A stretch of 64,000 nucleotides of DNA from Clytia hemisphaerica. Lineage: Eukaryota > Cnidaria > Hydrozoa > Leptothecata > Clytiidae. Both the position numbers and the translations under genes were made by a program. Numbering within the stretch: the stretch's first letter is position 1; every line of letters starts with the position of its first letter. Below are positions 51,749-63,694 of the stretch, in pieces. The notes beneath the pieces were generated by a model. The model was not told where the DNA came from and ran no database searches. It was given only the letters and a program-made list of their open reading frames with translations. The stretch lies in the NCBI GenBank assembly GCA_902728285.1, contig CACVBU010000865.1:711044-775043 (forward strand), given 5' to 3'.

Positions 51749-54700
51749 TCATTTCGTTGCAGTAGCTGCTTTCCCTTCGGACGAAGCATCGGCCTCATTT
51801 AAGATTGTAGTACGTACTAGCGCCTCAGTGACTGAATATGGATCACAATTAGAGGATGGTCTTCGATCTTCAAAGTACCCATATCCATCTTCAGCACACT
51901 GGCGAGGCACGCGAATACTGCTCCCTCTGTGAGCCACACCATGTGAAAAATCATGGATAGATGAAGTCTCATGACGTCCTATAGAACGAACAGATAGTAT
52001 TGAACATAGGTGTAGATAAAGCGCTGCAACAAAATTGTCGGTTGATTTTATTCTCCCACACTAGGTATAGTATATTTCATTTTCCAATTTTTAATCTCAG
52101 TTTCCTTATTTGGTAACATGTTTCCAGTCAATAATACTTATACGTCATAATACTTTTTGTTTAAACAAGTGATATTATTTTAGACTACCACGAATATTAC
52201 GAGTCATTTTATTAACACGAATTGAAAAATTTCGTGTTAATAAAAATCCCCTTGTTTAAAACCAGCCATTGTGGCCTTGAAAAAGCAATAAAATTCGCGT
52301 AAATTTTTGACGTGTTAATTTCAAGGCCGTTAAATATTTTCATACTTATATTCGTGTAATAAGGTAAAACTTTGATACTAACGATAAAGAATGACAGATT
52401 AAACACATGATTATGAAGTTATAATACATGCCTGTTAGACGTCTTCGATTATCAAGTCCACCGCGAGGATCGTACATTTCGATATGGTAATCATGTCTTT
52501 TCCCCAACTTTTCAATTGCAGTGTAAATATGAGTAATGCCACCTTCTTTCCTCATTTCTTCGGTGCTAGAGCAGAGAAAATGAACATTGGTATCGTTTAC
52601 AATCAACAAATCAAGTCGTTTGCAAGTCAAATCATCAAACTATTGCTCAATGAGTGAGAAAAGCAGAATTAAAAGAATCGTATCAAAGCAGAGACAAGGT
52701 TACGTGTGAATATAAGTTTGAAGATGTTTCATGTAAGTAGACTCTTTGTTAATACTTTGTTGGGTCTGTAATTCTTTATTACTTGCTTATTTAGACCATG
52801 CAAAGCCAAATGGTCTTTTAGTATCAATTTATTTTTACCCACCTGTAATTACAATGGCATCCGGCACCATTCCAATCACCTGGCATTGGTTTAGGATCCA
52901 ATGAAACTCTGATACCAAAATCTTCTGACACACGTTCCAAGAGATATCGAGCCACCCATAAATGATCACCCATCTCAATCCCTTCACATGGTCCAACTTG
53001 AAACTCCCACTGAGAAAATCGAGAAGATCTATATCAGTTTTTATCATCTTTCCATTAATGAAATTAAAAATAAATAATGCCTTGAAAGAAAGAAAATTTG
53101 ATAAATATTGCAAGGTTTACTCATCATGGGAGTTATGTTCACTTTTCAAATTAAACCTTACTGTATTTTATTCTGAAAGTATCTCTTGGTTAAAACTGGC
53201 ATCTTTCCAGAAATAGTAATTAGAACATATTTTCAATAATAATTACCTGGGCTGGCATTACTTCAGCATTTTCTCCCGATATCTTGACACCAGCATACAT
53301 ACAAGCTCTGTAATGAGCTTCCATTACTTCTCTACCAAAAACACGTCCTGTACCAACGGAACAGTAGTATGGTCCTTGGGGACCAGGGTAGCCATGTTTT
53401 GGCCAACCTAAGGGGTGGCCATCACGATCCAGTAACGTGTATTCTTGTTCCATACCAAACCAAGGTTTCTCATCCTTAAAGTAAAAACATTCATCCAAAA
53501 TTAAAATTCTAATTCAGATCTTGATTTGAAATTTAGTTTTTCAACACTAATCAGTCTTTTTTTCGTCTTCAAAGTGGACCTATAAATTACTGAATTGAGA
53601 AACAACTGCATTGGGCATACTGCAGAGACAACATTTGTGTAAAAGGAATAAAGTTCAGATTTAAAGACAAGCCCATGTACAAAGAATCTCAAATAATTTT
53701 GTATTTCAGCTTTAGCTAGTTTCACACTCAAAATCTCAAGAAAAAGGAGTATTCTCTGTGAATTCAAAAAATCTACCTTAGCTTGTTCCATAACATACTG
53801 ACATGTTTTTCGTTTGTTAGTTTTGGTTGGTTTATGATCATAAGTGTATGTCTCACACAAGATGAGCTTATGTTTTCCTCTTCTGAAAGGATCAGCAAAA
53901 ATGGCTACAGGATGCAAATAAGTATCACTGTTGCTCCCTAAGAAAAACAAGAGAAAAAAATCACTAGGATTAGGAAAAATGAATATGTAAATTGATGATG
54001 CAGGAACCGAGCCTTTGTATTGTTTCAACTCAATTATGGCTAGCACCTATACAGCTTCATATTATTTTGAAGACTACCATAGTGTCCTCCTGGGTTGGTT
54101 CCCCCCACTAAAAATCAAAATTTTTCTCCATTCCCCCCTCTTTTATTTCCCCCACCATATTTCAAAATTTTTCGGTTCCCCCCTCTTTTTTGAATTCCCC
54201 CAGCTATTTGAAGATTTTGCGGTTCCCCCATATGGTTAACATAAAAATGCCTTAAATCAAGTTTGAAATTTTGGAAAGCTTGAAAAAATAGCCTTGAAAG
54301 TGCTGGAAAAATGAAATTGTATTGAAAAGTTAGTTATCCCAAAAGATTTGCTGATTTTATTGCTTAAACAGGTTTTGCAACAAGATCACCTTGAGATCAG
54401 TGAAGTTCCCCCAGTCAAAATCTCCTAAATTTATGGTTTTCCCCCCTCTTTATTTTCCCCCAGCAAATTTCAAATTTTTAATTTCCCCCCATACTTTAAA
54501 AAAGGGCCAAAATCAGAATCCCCCCCCTTTATAAAGGGGGGGGAGGACACTATGGACTACTTAATATGTTAACCCTTGTTTCAGCAATCTTGCTTCCAGG
54601 CAAGGGTCCAAAAACTAAAACTTTTAATCCGTTAAAGAATCTTCACAAATCAAGCCAAGGAACCAGTGTGAAAACTCTTATTGAAATTCAAACATAAATC

Positions 54701-54940
54701 TGAAGTTGAGAAGATGGAGCCATAAAAATTACCTTGAGCTTGGCCAGTTGAGGATCCATCAAAATTCCAAATAGGCAGTTGATCAACATTGACAGGGTCC
54801 CAATCTACTGTTCTCGTTTTGGAGCGCATTGTTTCACCAGTCCCGTCAATCCAAATATAATTCAACTGGATCAACCCTCTTGTATCCAACTCCATATACT
54901 TGTCAAGAACAGCTTGGTTTAAACCTTTATACATGTCCAT
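51749..54940 (-). CDS. Glutamine synthetase (type II)
   Basis: ATP-dependent condensation of glutamate and ammonia to glutamine. Exons: 54733-54940, 53777-53937, 53247-53474, 52843-53009, 52432-52565 and 51749-51978, giving 375 residues, the normal eukaryotic length. Blocks seen: beta-grasp [56 protein letters not shown] with the metal-binding Glu, [31 protein letters not shown], the catalytic [30 protein letters not shown] and [20 protein letters not shown]. All catalytic regions appear intact. The start has good context (AAAGATGG). The intron after exon 5 is of GC-AG type. Any 5' untranslated exons are not identified. Close to certain. Confidence 0.97.
54078..54554. mobile_element. MITE with 6-bp TSD GACTAC in glutamine synthetase intron 1
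   Basis: Ends CATAGTGTCCTCC and GGAGGACACTATG are exact inverted copies, flanked by direct GACTAC (54072-54077 and 54555-54560). The interior is full of C-runs (TTCCCCCCTCTTTT). Confidence 0.85.
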
Positions 54941-55532
54941 CTTTCGTTTTAGCTTTTTTTAAGAATACTACAAAAACATAAAAAATTTACATATACCTTT
55001 TTGACTATGTAAACCATCCTCCAATCACAGGTATTGAGAAAGCTACTTTCATCTGGTGGTATTGTCAATGGTAGTTTAGATATAAACTAATTTCTTTTTT
55101 ATGAATTTTGATGCTGATTATTAAAGGCACCCTTAGAGAAAGTGCATACCTGTACCCTTCACTTGCATAGATACCACTCTGAATCAAAAGAGTCTTCTTA
55201 AGCAAAACCTTCCACCTGGAAATTTACAACTGTTCTAACAGAAATTTGAAGTTAATCTGTTCTGAGTAAATTCTTTCTCAAATTTTTTCAGCGTAAAAAA
55301 ATTTCAGCTATTCTTTGTGGCTATCTGTTTCAAAGTTTTTATTGCTTTCCGGCTTGGATTTTTTCCCATATGATTGAGTTACAGCTGGCTTTTAACTGGA
55401 AATCGGGGATCTGTTCTAAATATAAAAATATTACCCCAGACTAGCAAAAAAGAACCGATATATAATAATTGTGAACTATCAACTACACGTTTTTTTTTTT
55501 AAGAAACTAGTTTTACCAAGCAGCCTCAATGT

Positions 55533-56040
55533 CCAGACGGTGTCAATCGAACAACTTCGAACAAAAATCGCAATCGAACCAATCGAACGTAATTGAACGT
55601 GATCGAATAATTGCGATTCGATTGTCAAACGTAATCGAATCACAATCGAACGGCCGATTCCTGGGTAATATTCGATTGTGTTCGATTGCGTTTGAGTAAG
55701 GTTAGATTGATTCGATTGATAGTTGAACTATGTTCGATTGTTGAATAATCTTCGTGCGATTAGGTTTATTGTGTTTGAAGAGTTTGATTAAATTAAATCA
55801 CACTGTTAGGGGTTTTTAGCGGCCGGCCGAGTGCTTAAGTACCGTACCAAAGCGAATAAAATCGAATATAATTGAATCAATCGAACGTAATCAAATACAA
55901 TCCAACGTAATCGAAGCAATCGAACAGCAAATCCTAGGTAATATTCGATTGCGATTCGATTGCGTTCGACAATCGAATTGCAATTATTCGATTGCGTTCA
56001 ATTGATTCGGAGTTCGATTTGTTCGATTGACACCGTCTGG
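55533..56040. repeat. ATCGAAC-iterated foldback element, TSD CAATGT
   Basis: Ends CCAGACGGTGTCAATCGAAC and the inverted complement; direct CAATGT at 55527-55532 and 56041-56046. The interior is made of iterated AATCGAAC / TTCGATTG words like the element at 8214-8721, with similar termini. Confidence 0.85.
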
Positions 56041-57511
56041 CAATGTTTCTTAAGAAATCGGCCTTTTGAGCCTTAAATGTTTCTTACATGTTTCTAAACT
56101 TTGTCAAGCTTAAAGGACGCATGTCGATGAGACTAATCTACAGTACTTCCCTATCTTCTATATTGATTTTCTGACTTTCTCAAGTGCTTCTAACTGTTAT
56201 GTTAAGGTTCTTTAAAAAAAACGAATTGCATGTTTCTTAGATGTTTCTTAGTTTTTAGGCATTCTAAGCCTCATGTTTCTTAAAAGTGTGTTTCTTAAAA
56301 AAAAAAAAAGTAGTGGCAGTGTTTGGGATAACACGAAAAAAGTGTTTGGCAAAAAGGTGAGGACGGAGTTTATTTGCAACTAAGCTTATAATATACATCT
56401 TTAAATTATCTTTAAATACTATTAGCTTAGAACCTTAGCTAAATCACCAAAAGTAACTGAAATTTGTGAAAATCAAACTATCTGAAAAGACCCAGACACA
56501 ATATCTGTTTATATACTGCATATATATAGAGGGTAATCACAGCAGAATTTCTAGACATGTCGACCAAACAATGATTATTGTAAAAAAAAATAAAGACGTA
56601 TTAAATTTTACTTACACTATAGACTCATGGAGGTAACAAAACTCGAAAGCAGAGCAGACTAACACGAAAATCCTTAATCATTGCATGAATAATATGAGGT
56701 TTTTTCTTTTTGCAGTCCAGGTTTTCTTGCAGAAAAATTAGTATGACTTTTGGCAGATGCGCTTCCTTGCAGTGATATCGCCATGATTTATAAGCGTGAT
56801 TCACGCTTCTCGCTGAATGCAAGTATTGCCTCAACTTGATTGGCTAATTTTTGTTCTATGAGATCAATAACGTCCAATAGAAATATAGCATACTAGCGCC
56901 AATTTCTAATCCGATTATCCCGTTAATTCCGATTGCTTAGTTTCGGAAAAAATCACAAGACTTTTTTTGACAAAGGAAGCGGGCGGATTGCAGCGGAAGA
57001 TTCCAAAATTTTTACAACAAACTGACATAAACTGACAAAACAAAGTCACTCCAAAATCACTCTGTCCTCTGTCTGACAGTGTGTGCTTGCTGGGAACTTT
57101 GTACTTGATATTTACTTGTCATGTGAGTCTGTTGGTGTCTTTTCTGAAATCAAAGAATAGAGGTAATAGTCAATAGTGAGGCATGTGTGCATGAGGAGGG
57201 GAATCAATTTTAACAATCCACCACTTTCTTTGTGTTTGCAGTTTTAGTTTTAGGAACATTTGGCGAGTTCCTGGACACGGCCGCAATAAAAAAAATCATA
57301 ACAACACTCATTAAAAAATGGAGTTCATGTCTTTTCTCACTATTTTTAACCTAGACGATGTAGCTACACAGTGTTGCAACTATATATAATATCCGTCCAG
57401 TTGAGAGATATAAATATATCATTTCCGTCTTGCCAGTAAGAGGGTTTTTGGTTCAAATGACCATCTAATCCTAAGGTTTCCGTCCATATTCACAAATCCT
57501 AGTTGCAAACA
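56041..57511. other. Region upstream of glutamine synthetase, nothing coding
   Basis: No exon or RNA gene recognised. It may contain the glutamine synthetase promoter or 5' untranslated exons (minus strand), but no motif decides this. Confidence 0.4.
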
Positions 57512-58558
57512 TACCGTGAGAGGTCCTAAAGCCGACAGCCCAGCCTAATTCCGACCCCCCAAATAACTGTTATGAAAAAGAATTCTATGTTTACAAACAT
57601 TCCCTCTCCAAGTTGAACGATAAACTATTGCTAGAACTCTCGAAACGAAACATCTAACAAGATAGCTGTAATGTCAAGATGTCAATTAATGTAATTAAAA
57701 AGTGCGAGTTGTAAAAATAATTACCTTTTATTCTGGATCAGTTGCTCATGTTTAAAACGATAACAGTTTTGTAATAAAAGTGACTTGTGCGGGAAAAATA
57801 TGAAACAACTTGGACTGGTTTCCATCAAGAAACAAACAGACTAAATTGTAAAAATGGCGCGAAGTTGAAAAAAGGGCGGATGCGGTAGCACTAATTTGAA
57901 TAACAAACATTGAATCAATGAGGCGGCAACTATCAACGCCCTCTTTACCACCTATAAGTCCGGATGTTTATTTACGGAAGGCTCGCAATCGGACAGCTCT
58001 TCATTTAAGTGTACTATTTGACGACATATATTATCTTTACTAGAATAGGAGCAAGGTGTCATGTAATACATAATAATTGTAATATACGTCGTCTATTTGT
58101 ATTCTTATCATGTAATATATAATATAATGTAATATACGTCGTCTATATGTATCCTTACACAAAGTCCTAGCCCCGCAATCAAGCTAAGTGCCAGTGTAAA
58201 GTAATAGAAACCAGGCTTGATTACGTAACGTTTCAAAATGAGCACGCTCGTACACAGACCTCTTTTATATTTTCGTGTGCTTTGGAAAATCAAAACATCT
58301 CGTTACTTTTTATAATGCTGTTACTACTGTTGTCATTTATGACGTTGTGCATATTGCAATAAAAAAATATGTTTTGTTATGAGAGGCAATTATTGTTATT
58401 TGGTTCAATTGGTTCAATGTATCAAATCTCTCAGTTTAGTTGACACTTTGGTATCTTCGTTGCGTCACAGCGAAAGGTTTGTTTTTATTTTAGTTTGTAT
58501 CTTTGAAAGACCCCATCGGCTTTAGGCTGGGCTGTCGGCTTTAGGACCTCTCACGGTA
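57512..58558. mobile_element. TIR element (TACCGTGAGAGGTCCTAAAG)
   Basis: Inverted ends of about 38 bases from TACCGTGAGAGGTCC to GGACCTCTCACGGTA, with an outer TA. About 1.05 kb, no transposase recognised. Confidence 0.8.
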
Positions 58559-58735
58559 GTAAGTATAATATAATAAGCACACTTTGCTTTTATATAAAAT
58601 AAAGCCAATTTGGCTGAAATTTATTTTTGTGGTGTTGGAAAAACTTTTTCAAACTTTTTAGCAATGATATTGACCGAACTGTTAGAAAAGAAATTATCCG
58701 GCGCATATTTCATCTTCTTCCCTTTTTCATTTTCA

Positions 58736-59231
58736 TTACTCACGGCAGACATCCTCATACCCCCTTCTGTCTTTCCAATTCCTATCTCTCTATCTCCTTT
58801 TCTATTTTCTGACCTTCTGAGACTTGTTTTCTGACTACTACTAACTTTTCTATGAATTTCTCCAAATATCGACCCGACCGGGATTCAAACCCACCAAACG
58901 AAAGAATCTCTGATCATAAACCCAGCGCGCTATCCATGGAGCCACACACGCACAGCAGTATACAAAATTTGTAAATACTTATAGAATGACAAAAAGGACG
59001 GGGGTAATGTTATTATAATATGGGTAAAAGTACCCCTTTTTTAACCTGACTGAAATTCGAGCCGTTACTAGCAACCCTGCGGGGCCCAAGGCGCCGAGTA
59101 TGCACCCGGCACAGTGACAAGCCGTTACTAGCAACCCTGACCCTACCTAACTGATAATAACAGAACCCCCGTCTAATCGGATTTTGAAAATGCGGGTCAA
59201 AAAGTAGGATGAGGATGTCTGCCGTGAGTAA
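58736..59231. mobile_element. TIR element carrying a tRNA-like sequence
   Basis: TTACTCACGGCAGACATCCT and AGGATGTCTGCCGTGAGTAA form inverted ends. Inside, on the minus strand, is a tRNA-like segment (separate entry), plus a GCCGTTACTAGCAACCCTG direct repeat (59066 and 59123). Confidence 0.7.
58868..58948 (-). other. tRNA-like pol III promoter (SINE-type or tRNA relic)
   Basis: On the minus strand an A-box-like TGGCTCCATGG (58935-58945) is followed at tRNA-like spacing by a B-box-like GGTTTGAATCC (58881-58891). The acceptor stem does not pair well and no clean anticodon arm forms, so I do not call a functional tRNA. Confidence 0.5.
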
Positions 59232-59264
59232 AATTCCTCACATTTTACCTGTAACTTGGTCTAA

Positions 59265-60465
59265 CAGTTAATCACACTAGCTTCCCGCCAAAATGCGTAT
59301 CAAAGATTAATGCTGCGAAAGCGCTATATCATTTACTTGGCTCTCAAGCAAAAAAATGCGCCGCAAAACTTCTAAACAGTTAGTCACACTAGCGTCCCGC
59401 TAAAATGAGTATCAAAGATTAATGCTGCGAAAGCGCTATATCGTTTACTTGACTCTCAAGCAAAAAAATGCGCCGCAAAACTTCTAAAGGGATTCATGAA
59501 AAAATAACCCGGCGCTTTTTACTGAAATTTACATTTTCAAAAACTTTGAGAAATTGCCTAAAATTTGAGCCATAGATAAAAAAATTTGAGCCAAGCCAAC
59601 CTTGAAAACTAATTTGAAGATCAACTTCCCAAGAAAAAGATCTACGGGGGAGGCAGAACCCACCTAGAACTGCGCACCACCGGATAGGCTGTTTCCCGGA
59701 AATTTTGCCGGACCTCAAACAATGACCCATTTACATGTGCGGAATTATTTTTACTTTAGTGTATAAACAAGGACTTAAAAATCGAAGCGCTGTCTCGGGA
59801 ATTGAATGAGAAATTTTGGTTGGTTGATTTTGGCTGCTGCACGTTTTATTTTGTTTCAAACTTTCAAGTATTAATTAATTGTCTTGCGAACTTGATTAAG
59901 GTAACTCTCATCCTTGTTGTGCAAATACATCCTGTAGATGACTGATGTTGTTTTTTCTGAAAGCTAGATTTCCTAGTGTGACTAACTGAACTGCTAAAGG
60001 GATTCATGAAAAATTAACATTTTCAAAAACTTTGAGAAATTGCCTAAAATTTGAGACATAGATGAAAAAATTTGAACCAAGCCAACCTTGAAAACTAATT
60101 TGAAGATCGACTTCCCAAGAAAAAGATCAACGGGGGAGGCGGAACCCACCTAGATCCGCGCACCGCCAGATAGGCTATCTCCCGGAAATTTTGTCGGACC
60201 TCAAACAATGACCCATTTACATGTGCGAATTGTTTTTACTTTAGCGTATAAACAAGGCCTTAAAAATCGAAGCGCTGTCTCGGGAATTGAATTGACAAAT
60301 TTTGGTTGGTTGATTTCGGCTGCTGCACGTTTTATTTTGTTTCCTCAACTTTCAAGTTTTAATTAATATTGTCTTGCGAACTTGATTCAGGTAACTCTCA
60401 TCCATGTTGTTGAAATGTATCCTGTAGATGACTGATGTTGTTTTTTCTGAAAGCTTAATTTCCTT
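59265..60465. mobile_element. CAGTTAGTCACACTAG TIR elements, copies 2 and 3
   Basis: An inverted copy of the 9707-10279 element occupies 59265-59988 with a duplicated left terminus (CAGTTAATCACACTAG at 59265 and CAGTTAGTCACACTAG at 59377). A further partial copy (about 59992-60465) follows directly and is cut off where the CR1/L2-like retroelement begins. Confidence 0.7.
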
Positions 60466-63060
60466 GTTGGTACTATATATCGACATCCAAAAATGGTTGG
60501 CTTCAATCAAGATTTTCTAAAACCTTTGCTAAGTAAAATTTCTTCTGAGAAAAGCAACTCCTCCTTCTTGGAGACTTCAATCTTAATCTTTTAAAATGCG
60601 AGGATGATTCAGAAATAATGTCCTTCATGGATATCCTCGATTCTAATCTTATACTTCCACAGATCCTTTTACCAACAAGAATAAATGAGGACTCAAGGAC
60701 TCTCATTGATAATATTATTTCTAGCCCATCTGATAATAGAACTGTATCTGGCAACATATGCTTTTCCATATCAGATCATCTCCCCAGTTTTGTCTCTTTC
60801 CATCATTTGAAAGTAAGTTTTTCCGGTGAAGATAATACTTTTTTTCAGCAAGACTGGTCTCGTTTCAACCGAGAAGAATTTATTCTGGATTTTCTTGAAG
60901 TTGATTGGGACACCCTTTTTTTGAGATTTGGTCATAATCCAGACTCCTGTTTCAATATTTTTAATGACAAAATGAAAGTACTTGTGGAGAGACATCTACC
61001 CACAGTCAAACTTACCAAACGTCAAGTTAGATCAAAAACAAAACCATGGATAACGCCAGGAATTTTGAAGTCAATCAAAAAACGTGACCACTACCAGACA
61101 AAACACGCTAAGGCTAAAACTAAGAAGTCCAAAGATCGACTCTATGAATTATATCGTAGATATCGAAATATGATAGTCACTTTGACTAGGCGTAGTAAAA
61201 AAAACCACTACATCAGATATTTTGATTTCCATTCTAAAAACTCTAGAAAAGTCTGGTCTGGTGTTCGTGATATAATCTCAACAAGGGCTAACTCAGAATC
61301 ACCCATTTCAATCATCACAGGTGACTCTTTGACATCAGATCCTGAGAAAGTAGCCAATTCCTTCAATGATTTTTTCACTACTATAGCTGATTCTATTCGT
61401 GAAAAAATGCCGCCTTCTTACAATCACTTCAGCAGTTTCATGAAAGATCCAAATCTGCATTCCATCCTCTAGCACCAACCACTTATCAAGAAATTGCGAA
61501 GGTGATTGGCTCTTTCTCAATATATAAAGCAAGTGGTCCTCATAGTTTTCCTATAAAAATCCTTAAACTTTTAAGACTTGATATTTCTGTGCCAATATCG
61601 GCGCTGATAAACTACTCCTTTCTCAGTGGTATTTTTCCCTCTACTCTCAAAATATCTAAAGTTGTGCCTGTCTTCAAACACAAAGGTTCTCCCCTTGAAG
61701 TCTCTAATTATAGGCCAATTTCACTTTTATCTAACTTTGAAATTTTTTTTGAGAAAGTGATGTATTCATGTCTCTCTGACTTTCTTGAAAACCATAATCA
61801 AATCTACTCTCAACAATTTGGTTTTCGTAAGGCTCACTCTACTGAGCATACACTCATTAATATTGTCGAACGTATCCGAAACTATCTTGACAATGGTGGG
61901 TTTGCCTGTGGTGTATTTGTCGATCTACAAAAGGCTTTTGACACAGTTGATCACGAAATTTTACTTGAAAAACTCGATCACTACGGAGTCAGAGGCATTG
62001 TTAACGACTGGTTCCGATCTTACCTCACTAACCGCTCCCAGTATATTTCTCTTGCAGGCTCAAATTCCCTTTTAAAATCTATTAATCATGGAGTTCCTCA
62101 GGGTTCAGTCTTGGGTCCTCTGCTGTTCTTGTTGTATATAAACGATCTTCACCGCTGTATAAGAACCTCTGAAACATATCATTTTGCTGATGATACTCAT
62201 TTACTAAATTTTTCAAAAACTGTATGGAGTCTTTGTGGGAGAGTTAATGCTGATCTCAGAGTTTTAGTCAGCTGGCTTAATGCCAACAAAATTTCTTTGA
62301 ATGCTAGCAAAACTGAGTTTGTTATTTTTCGTTCCCCTTGGAGACAGATGGACTGTATTCCAAGAATTAAGCTTTGCGGGAAAATTCGATCACCAAATAA
62401 GAGTGTGAAGTATTTGGGTGTTCACCTTGACAATCATCTAAACTGGAAGGTTCATACTTCTTTCGTTGCTGCTACATTGAGAAGGGCAAATGGGGCAATA
62501 TCCAAACTTCGTCACTATGTTCCAATTCACATCCTTCTAAACATTTATCATGTAATTTTTGCTTCTCATGTTCGCTATGCTAGTCAACTCTGGGGACTGT
62601 GTGACAATACTGTCACACATAGGATTCTTACTCTTCAAAACACTGCACTAAGACTCATGACCTTTAGTGAGCCAAGAACTTCTGCCACTCCCCTGTTTGC
62701 TGAGCTTAAATTACTCAAAATCTTTGATCAGGTGAAAGTAATGAATATCTTATTTATTCAAAAATACCTCCAGGGTAATCTTCCATCTGATGTCCTATCA
62801 ACACTTAATTTTGATGAAATTGATCACAAAACTGGCACCAGGGGCAAAGCTATTAATTAAACTACTAAAACTTTCAACGGTCAAAACCACAAATTTTGGA
62901 CTTAACTCTTTCTCTCGCCTTTCGTCAAAACAATGGAATGAGTTACTAATAAATCATCCTGACACTGATTTTCACAACCTTGGTACTGATGAACTAAAAT
63001 CTTTAGCTACAAAATTCTATTTAGACAAATACAAAGCTGAAGGCGAATAATGTTTGTGTG
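60466..63060 (+). mobile_element. 5'-truncated CR1/L2-like non-LTR retrotransposon
   Basis: It encodes the end of an endonuclease and a nearly complete reverse transcriptase. It starts mid-protein with YRHP and FNQDF, then LLLLGDFNLNLL (GDFN) and ISDHLPSF (catalytic SDH). It begins abruptly inside a TIR element, the normal 5' truncation. The 3' end runs into a TG-rich stretch (63054-63079) without poly(A), compatible with CR1/L2-type elements. Single-base shifts occur near 60560, 61470 and 62845. No target-site duplication was identified. Confidence 0.82.
60618..63050 (+). pseudogene. CR1/L2-like endonuclease / reverse transcriptase, three frames
   Basis: Parts 60618-61472, 61502-62860 and 62790-63050 are one protein broken by frameshifts. 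Motifs: SKVVPVFKHKGSPLEVSNYR, QFGFRKAHSTEHTLINIVER, VFVDLQKAFDTVDHEILLEK (first catalytic Asp), INHGVPQGSVLGPLLFLLYI, YHFADDTHLL (catalytic FADD) and VKYLGVHLDNHLNWKVH. The C-terminus ends in FNSFSRLSSKQWNEL-type sequence. The frameshifts are few and the motifs intact, so the copy is fairly recent but dead. Confidence 0.88.
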
Positions 63061-63364
63061 TGTGTGTCTGTGTGTGCGTGAACTTAGTGTGTTTTCCCAG
63101 GGTTTTGTAACAGGAAGAACTTTATAGATAAATCTCATCAAAGAAATTGTCATAAAAGGGGCAAATTGTTTCGCTGCTATTTTTCACATCTTTGCCCCAA
63201 GTGCCACCAGGTTCCAAATTGTTTCTACAAAATGTGTGTAAAAGTGGTACTTTCTCAGGATCTGAGTGAGATATTGGGTTTAGAATAAGCATCAGCATGC
63301 TTTAGACATTAACAAAAATTATTCTCCCTTACACAAAAAAATCCATACCATCCAATATACATAA
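63061..63364. other. Non-coding stretch after retroelement
   Basis: A TG-rich run, then nothing recognised. If the exon at 63365-63694 belongs to a spliced gene, its next exon is not in this interval. Confidence 0.4.
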
Positions 63365-63694
63365 CTATACATACATACCTCCACTATTTTGTTTCAAAAA
63401 TGTCTCATCCATGCAAATTGCTCCCAGTAAAGTGTCAAAGGTCGATCTTGTCATTCTAAACATTGCTGTAAACGTATTCGGGTGGTAGGTATCGATGAAA
63501 GGTATGAATTCTTTATGTTTACTGTATTTTTCTCTGGTGCAGCAACCAGGCAACATCTCAGAGAAGGCAGCTGTAGTTGCCATAACCATTCGTTTTTTAG
63601 AGGTGCTTGGCTCTTCTCGCAATATTTCCATTTCATTGTCATCAAATAGACTTAGAGCAAGAGCTGAGATGATTTGTCTACGTTTTGACATCAT
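63365..63694 (-). CDS. Harbinger (HARBI1-like) transposase, first exon only
   Basis: The 109-residue frame from an ATG ends near a donor (GGAG then GTATGT at about 63378). The C-terminal half, FIDTYHPNTFTAMFRMTRST followed by FDTLL, fits the helical region before the DDE nuclease in PIF/Harbinger proteins ('F...FRMSRxTFxxLL'). The nuclease domain is missing and the CR1/L2-like element occupies the DNA beyond it, so the gene is probably broken or its remaining exons are elsewhere. Resemblance is short. Confidence 0.5.
   Translation of the reverse strand: MMSKRRQIISALALSLFDDNEMEILREEPSTSKKRMVMATTAAFSEMLPGCCTREKYSKHKEFIPFIDTYHPNTFTAMFRMTRSTFDTLLGAICMDETFLKQNSGGMYV

Noticed and set aside
58868..58948. 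A functional tRNA gene
   Set aside because: A- and B-box-like words are present, but the acceptor stem and anticodon arm do not form properly and the sequence is inside a TIR element.
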